From NCBI GenBank assembly GCA_025934475.1, contig JAICXZ010000133.1, positions 1 to 7,666 of the forward strand: a stretch of DNA of 7,666 nt. The letters run 5' to 3'. Positions 5,024-7,666 of the stretch are shown here, piece by piece (position 1 is the stretch's first letter; each line of letters starts with the position of its first letter). Source of the DNA: Mucilaginibacter sp. (lineage in GTDB: Bacteria > Bacteroidota > Bacteroidia > Sphingobacteriales > Sphingobacteriaceae). The position numbers and the translations under genes are program-made. The notes under the pieces were generated by a model that saw only the letters and a program-made list of their open reading frames with translations, did not search any database and was not told the origin of the DNA.

Positions 5024-5203
5024 CTATTTATTAGATCGCAAAAGCAGTACAACTAACCAAACGATTGCAAAGGCTTGAACCATAAACATAGCGCCGACAA
5101 TTAAATGGCCACCCGGCCAATGCATAACGCGGAATAGTAAACCTACCGATAACGCAAACAGGCTCGAAATAAACAGAACTACAGGATTACGATATTTCCC
5201 CAT
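5024..5203 (-). CDS. Single-module MHWPG small membrane protein (59 residues)
   Basis: This short gene is easy to miss. From the ATG at 5203 it encodes 59 residues beginning MGKYRNPVVLFISS, with helix 1 at about 6-24, the turn FRVMHWPGG at 24-32, helix 2 at about 33-55 (ending VQAFAIVWLVVLLL) and a short polar tail RSNK. It aligns without gaps to unit 2 of the 122-residue protein (39 of 54 positions identical) and more loosely to unit 1, where the basic-x-M-H-W turn falls at the same position. Conservation concentrated on the turn and second helix, with an intact frame, argues that it is a real gene. It lies 25 bp after the 62-residue gene and 34 bp before the 122-residue gene, all on the minus strand, so one transcript is likely. 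It would be a two-helix inner membrane hairpin of unknown role, perhaps assembling with its paralogue. Confidence 0.8.
   Translation of the reverse strand: MGKYRNPVVLFISSLFALSVGLLFRVMHWPGGHLIVGAMFMVQAFAIVWLVVLLLRSNK
5057..5202. repeat. Diverged direct repeat, copy 2 (59-residue MHWPG gene)
   Basis: This is the partner of 4666-4811 at an offset of 391 bp, aligned without insertions or deletions. Short stretches such as GCGCCGACAAT and TTGCAAA/TCGCAAA remain nearly unchanged. The copy spans almost the whole 59-residue gene. Confidence 0.78.
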
Positions 5204-5228
5204 ACGGGATACAAGTATAGGGAAATTT

Positions 5229-5417
5229 TTAAACTGCCTTTTGTCGCCAGGCGCGAACTATACTTATAACGCCTGAGACTAAAATAGGCGCCATTGCTCC
5301 TAACCCGAAGCTGGTCCATTTATCGGTGGCAGAATCATTAACGCTTTTCAAATCGATTATCAAAAAAACAACCAGTAAAACAGCGCTGACAACGGTTATC
5401 AATAATTTGATTTTCAT
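5229..5417 (-). CDS. Small two-helix membrane protein (62 residues)
   Basis: I do not recognise a family. The protein starts MKIKLLITVVSAVLLVVFLI, a membrane helix (about 4-22) with a positive N-terminus. A polar loop with acidic and Asn/Asp residues follows (23-36), then a second hydrophobic segment (about 37-55, GLGAMAPILVSGVISIVRA) and a basic end, RAWRQKAV. The charges suggest both ends in the cytoplasm and the loop outside. It does not carry the MHWPG turn and is not an obvious paralogue of the next two genes. It is first in the three-gene minus-strand series, and its start lies 72 bp from ileS, which is divergent. A cleavable signal peptide is less likely because there is no clear cleavage site and a second helix follows. 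Confidence 0.65.
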   Translation of the reverse strand: MKIKLLITVVSAVLLVVFLIIDLKSVNDSATDKWTSFGLGAMAPILVSGVISIVRAWRQKAV

Positions 5418-5450
5418 AGGGCTAATATAGCTTTTAATAGTAAAATTCCG

Positions 5451-5458
5451 TATTTTTG
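5451..5458 (+). promoter_or_regulatory. -7 box (TATTTTTG) of the ileS promoter
   Basis: TATTTTTG fits the Bacteroidota -7 consensus TAnnTTTG exactly and lies 31 nt before the ileS ATG, a normal distance for a short leader. A TTTTA at 5432-5436 is the nearest candidate for the -33 element but is poor in sequence and spacing. Transcription would start at about 5463-5468. Confidence 0.5.
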
Positions 5459-5464
5459 CGACCT

Positions 5465-5476
5465 CTAAAATTTTAG
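5465..5476. promoter_or_regulatory. 12-bp perfect palindrome at the predicted ileS transcription start
   Basis: CTAAAATTTTAG is a perfect palindrome placed 6 bp after the -7 box, over the expected transcription start. It could be an operator or simply an AT-rich coincidence. No larger leader structure, T-box or leader peptide is visible in the 5418-5489 gap. Confidence 0.25.
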
Positions 5477-5489
5477 GCAGAATACATTG

Positions 5490-7666
5490 ATGTACAAGGA
5501 ATATAAGCAGCTAAATTTATCGCAGATCGGCAAGGATGTGCTCGACTTTTGGAAGAAGAACAACATCTTCGAAAAGAGCATTACCACCCGTCCCGAAAAT
5601 AACCCGTATACGTTCTACGAGGGGCCCCCATCAGCTAATGGTATGCCGGGCATTCACCACGTAATGGCGCGTGCTATCAAGGATATTTTTTGCCGCTACA
5701 AAACCCTCAAAGGCTACCAGGTAAAACGCAAAGGTGGCTGGGATACTCATGGTTTGCCTATCGAGCTGGGTGTCGAAAAAACTTTGGGCATCACCAAAGA
5801 CGATATCGGTAAAAAGATATCGGTCGAGGATTATAACGAAGCCTGCCGCAAAGAGGTAATGAAATTTACCGATGTGTGGAATGACCTGACCGAAAAAATG
5901 GGTTACTGGGTCGACCTCAATGATCCGTACATCACCTACAAAAATGAATACATCGAATCCCTTTGGTGGATATTGAAGGAACTTTACAATAAAGGCTTTT
6001 TGTACAAAGGCTATACTGTACAGCCTTACTCACCTAAATCGGGTACCGGTCTTAGCTCACACGAGTTGAACCAACCAGGCACCTACAAAATGGTGAAGGA
6101 TACAACGATAGTTGCAGAGTTCCATCTGAAAAATGATCAGCAGCATCCTTTCATCAAAACTTTGTTCGAGGATGCAACCGAAGATACAGTGATCCTTGCC
6201 TGGACGACCACCCCATGGACGCTGCCTTCAAACTGCGCCCTTGCCGTTGGCGAGAATATTGTTTACGTGAAGATTGCTACTTTCAATCCCTATACTTTCA
6301 AACCTGTAAGCGTTGTGCTTGCTAAGGAATTGGTTGGCAAATACTTTAAGGTGGAAGGCGAAAATGCCTCGTTTGAAGAATACAAAGAGGGCGATAAAGT
6401 AATTCCATGGAAGATCAAAGCCACTTTCAAAGGTTCTGACCTGCTTGGCCTGCGTTACCATCAGCTGATGCCTTACGTCACCAATGCAGACCTTGAGGAA
6501 AATGCTTTCCGCGTTATCCCCGCCGACTTCGTAACTACCGAAGATGGTACAGGTATCGTACACACTGCTTCGGTGTTCGGTGCAGATGACTTTAGGGCAT
6601 GTAAGGAAAATGGCGTGCCATCGGTAATGGTGCTGGACGAAAATGGTAAAGAGGCGCCACTGGTAGATAAGCAAGGCCGCTTCGTAAAAGAGGTAACAGA
6701 TTTTGCGGGCCTCTATGTTAAAGAAGAATACTACACTAAAGCAGAGCGCGAAGCACCTGGCTTTAAAGCCACGGATGTGATGATCGCCATTAAGCTTAAG
6801 GAAGATAACAAAGCATTCGACGTACGCAAATACGAGCACAGCTACCCGCACTCGTGGCGTACCGATGAGCCGATCCTTTATTATCCATTGGATAGCTGGT
6901 TCATCAAAACTACTGCGGTAAAAGATAAGCTGGTTGAGCTGAACAAAACCATCAACTGGAAGCCCGAATCGACGGGAACAGGCCGTTTTGGCAATTGGCT
7001 AGAGAACCTGGTGGATTGGAATCTTTCACGTTCACGTTACTGGGGTACCCCACTGCCCATCTGGCGCGAAGAAAATGGTACAGAAGAAAAATGTATCGGC
7101 TCTATCGCTGAAATTGAGCAGGAAATAGAAAAATCTATCGCTGCCGGCTTTATGCCAAAAGGTTTCAAGCTGAATGATATGCACAAGCCCTATGTGGATG
7201 ACGTGATATTAGTTTCGGCAAAAGGCAATAAAATGTTTCGCGAGCCCGACCTGATCGACGTTTGGTTCGATAGCGGCGCTATGCCTTATGCGCAATGGCA
7301 TTTTCCATTCGAGAATAAAGAGCAATTCAAAAACGCTTACCCGGCCGATTTCATCGCCGAAGGCGTCGATCAAACTCGTGGCTGGTTCTTTACCCTGCAC
7401 GCAATAGCCGTGATGCTGAGCGAATGCAGCGACGAGATCAAAGCGATTAATAAAGAGGTAGGCAACAAAGGCATCGCGTTTAAGAACGTGGTCTCGAATG
7501 GTTTGGTGCTGGATAAGAACGGCAACAAAATGTCCAAACGACTGGGCAACGCGGTCGATCCTTTCTCCACAATTGAGCAATACGGCGCGGACACTGCCCG
7601 CTGGTATATGATCAGCAACGCCTCGCCATGGGATAATCTGAAGTTTGACATGGAAGGGCTGGATGA
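5490..7666 (+). CDS. ileS: Isoleucyl-tRNA synthetase, IleRS2 type (partial, first 725 codons)
   Basis: This cytoplasmic class I synthetase charges tRNA-Ile with isoleucine and edits Val-tRNA-Ile. The start at 5490 (MYKEYKQLNLSQIGKDVLDFWK) matches the family N-terminus. The Rossmann fold begins YTFYEGPPSANGMPG (40-54). The class I signature, normally HxGH, reads G54-I-H-H57. The CP1 editing domain shows WTTTPWTLPSN (238-248) and GTGIVHTASVFGADD (353-367). Later come SRSRYWGTPLPIW (from 513), WFDSGAMPYA (from 592), DQTRGWF (627-633) and KMSKR (680-684). The SGAMPYA and DQTRGWF forms are those of the eukaryote-like IleRS2 clade rather than the E. coli-like IleRS1. The reading frame is open to the window edge; the anticodon-binding and C-terminal parts, probably 350-450 residues, lie outside. 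A TATTTTTG box 31 nt upstream suggests its own promoter. Confidence 0.97.
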   Translation, partial: MYKEYKQLNLSQIGKDVLDFWKKNNIFEKSITTRPENNPYTFYEGPPSANGMPGIHHVMARAIKDIFCRYKTLKGYQVKRKGGWDTHGLPIELGVEKTLGITKDDIGKKISVEDYNEACRKEVMKFTDVWNDLTEKMGYWVDLNDPYITYKNEYIESLWWILKELYNKGFLYKGYTVQPYSPKSGTGLSSHELNQPGTYKMVKDTTIVAEFHLKNDQQHPFIKTLFEDATEDTVILAWTTTPWTLPSNCALAVGENIVYVKIATFNPYTFKPVSVVLAKELVGKYFKVEGENASFEEYKEGDKVIPWKIKATFKGSDLLGLRYHQLMPYVTNADLEENAFRVIPADFVTTEDGTGIVHTASVFGADDFRACKENGVPSVMVLDENGKEAPLVDKQGRFVKEVTDFAGLYVKEEYYTKAEREAPGFKATDVMIAIKLKEDNKAFDVRKYEHSYPHSWRTDEPILYYPLDSWFIKTTAVKDKLVELNKTINWKPESTGTGRFGNWLENLVDWNLSRSRYWGTPLPIWREENGTEEKCIGSIAEIEQEIEKSIAAGFMPKGFKLNDMHKPYVDDVILVSAKGNKMFREPDLIDVWFDSGAMPYAQWHFPFENKEQFKNAYPADFIAEGVDQTRGWFFTLHAIAVMLSECSDEIKAINKEVGNKGIAFKNVVSNGLVLDKNGNKMSKRLGNAVDPFSTIEQYGADTARWYMISNASPWDNLKFDMEGLD

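Noticed and set aside
6228..6851. 207-codon minus-strand open frame within ileS
   Set aside because: It is long but fully antisense to the IleRS editing domain; its Phe/Cys-rich translation is typical of a reverse-strand shadow.
7209..7651. Two overlapping minus-strand open frames within ileS
   Set aside because: They are antisense to the IleRS KMSKR region and overlap each other in different frames.

Overview
The window reads as chromosome of a Bacteroidota bacterium, most likely Sphingobacteriaceae (Mucilaginibacter/Pedobacter-like; inferred, not proven). The signs are start codons without Shine-Dalgarno sequences in AT-rich leaders, a TAnnTTTG-type -7 box before ileS, a lipoprotein with a Cys-Lys-Lys start, a cysteine-free RecO, small membrane proteins with the MHWPG motif known from GldL, and a long imperfect palindrome opening TGTCATTT, a type I recall as common in this group.

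Layout. 1-963 (minus): a DPM1-like family 2 glycosyltransferase followed 5 bp later by a DUF2304 membrane protein that runs off the left edge; together they look like a polyprenyl-phosphate-sugar synthesis unit. 1119-2494 (plus): a serine beta-lactamase-fold lipoprotein and an unrecognised 82-residue protein. 2518-3601 (minus): dgkA then recO, overlapping by 11 nt. 3624-3769: a 146-bp MITE-like hairpin in the divergent dgkA/SDR intergenic region. 3829-4605 (plus): an SDR-fold protein whose cofactor motif and catalytic tetrad are altered. 4621-5417 (minus): three small membrane-protein genes in close series (62, 59 and 122 residues); the last two are built from one roughly 60-residue MHWPG module, once and twice. 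5490-7666 (plus): the first 725 codons of isoleucyl-tRNA synthetase, cut by the right edge.

Most of the genes are housekeeping: lipid-linked sugar metabolism, lipid or undecaprenol phosphorylation, recombinational repair and tRNA charging. The observations most worth a second look are the rearranged class I signature in IleRS (GIHH in place of HIGH, in an IleRS2-type protein), the MHWPG module family with an easily missed 59-residue member, the mobile hairpin repeat, and the SDR with Tyr and Lys of the active site replaced. I see no CRISPR array, tRNA, rRNA, transposase or phage gene. No gene-free stretch exceeds 300 bases; the longest (3602-3828) holds the hairpin repeat.
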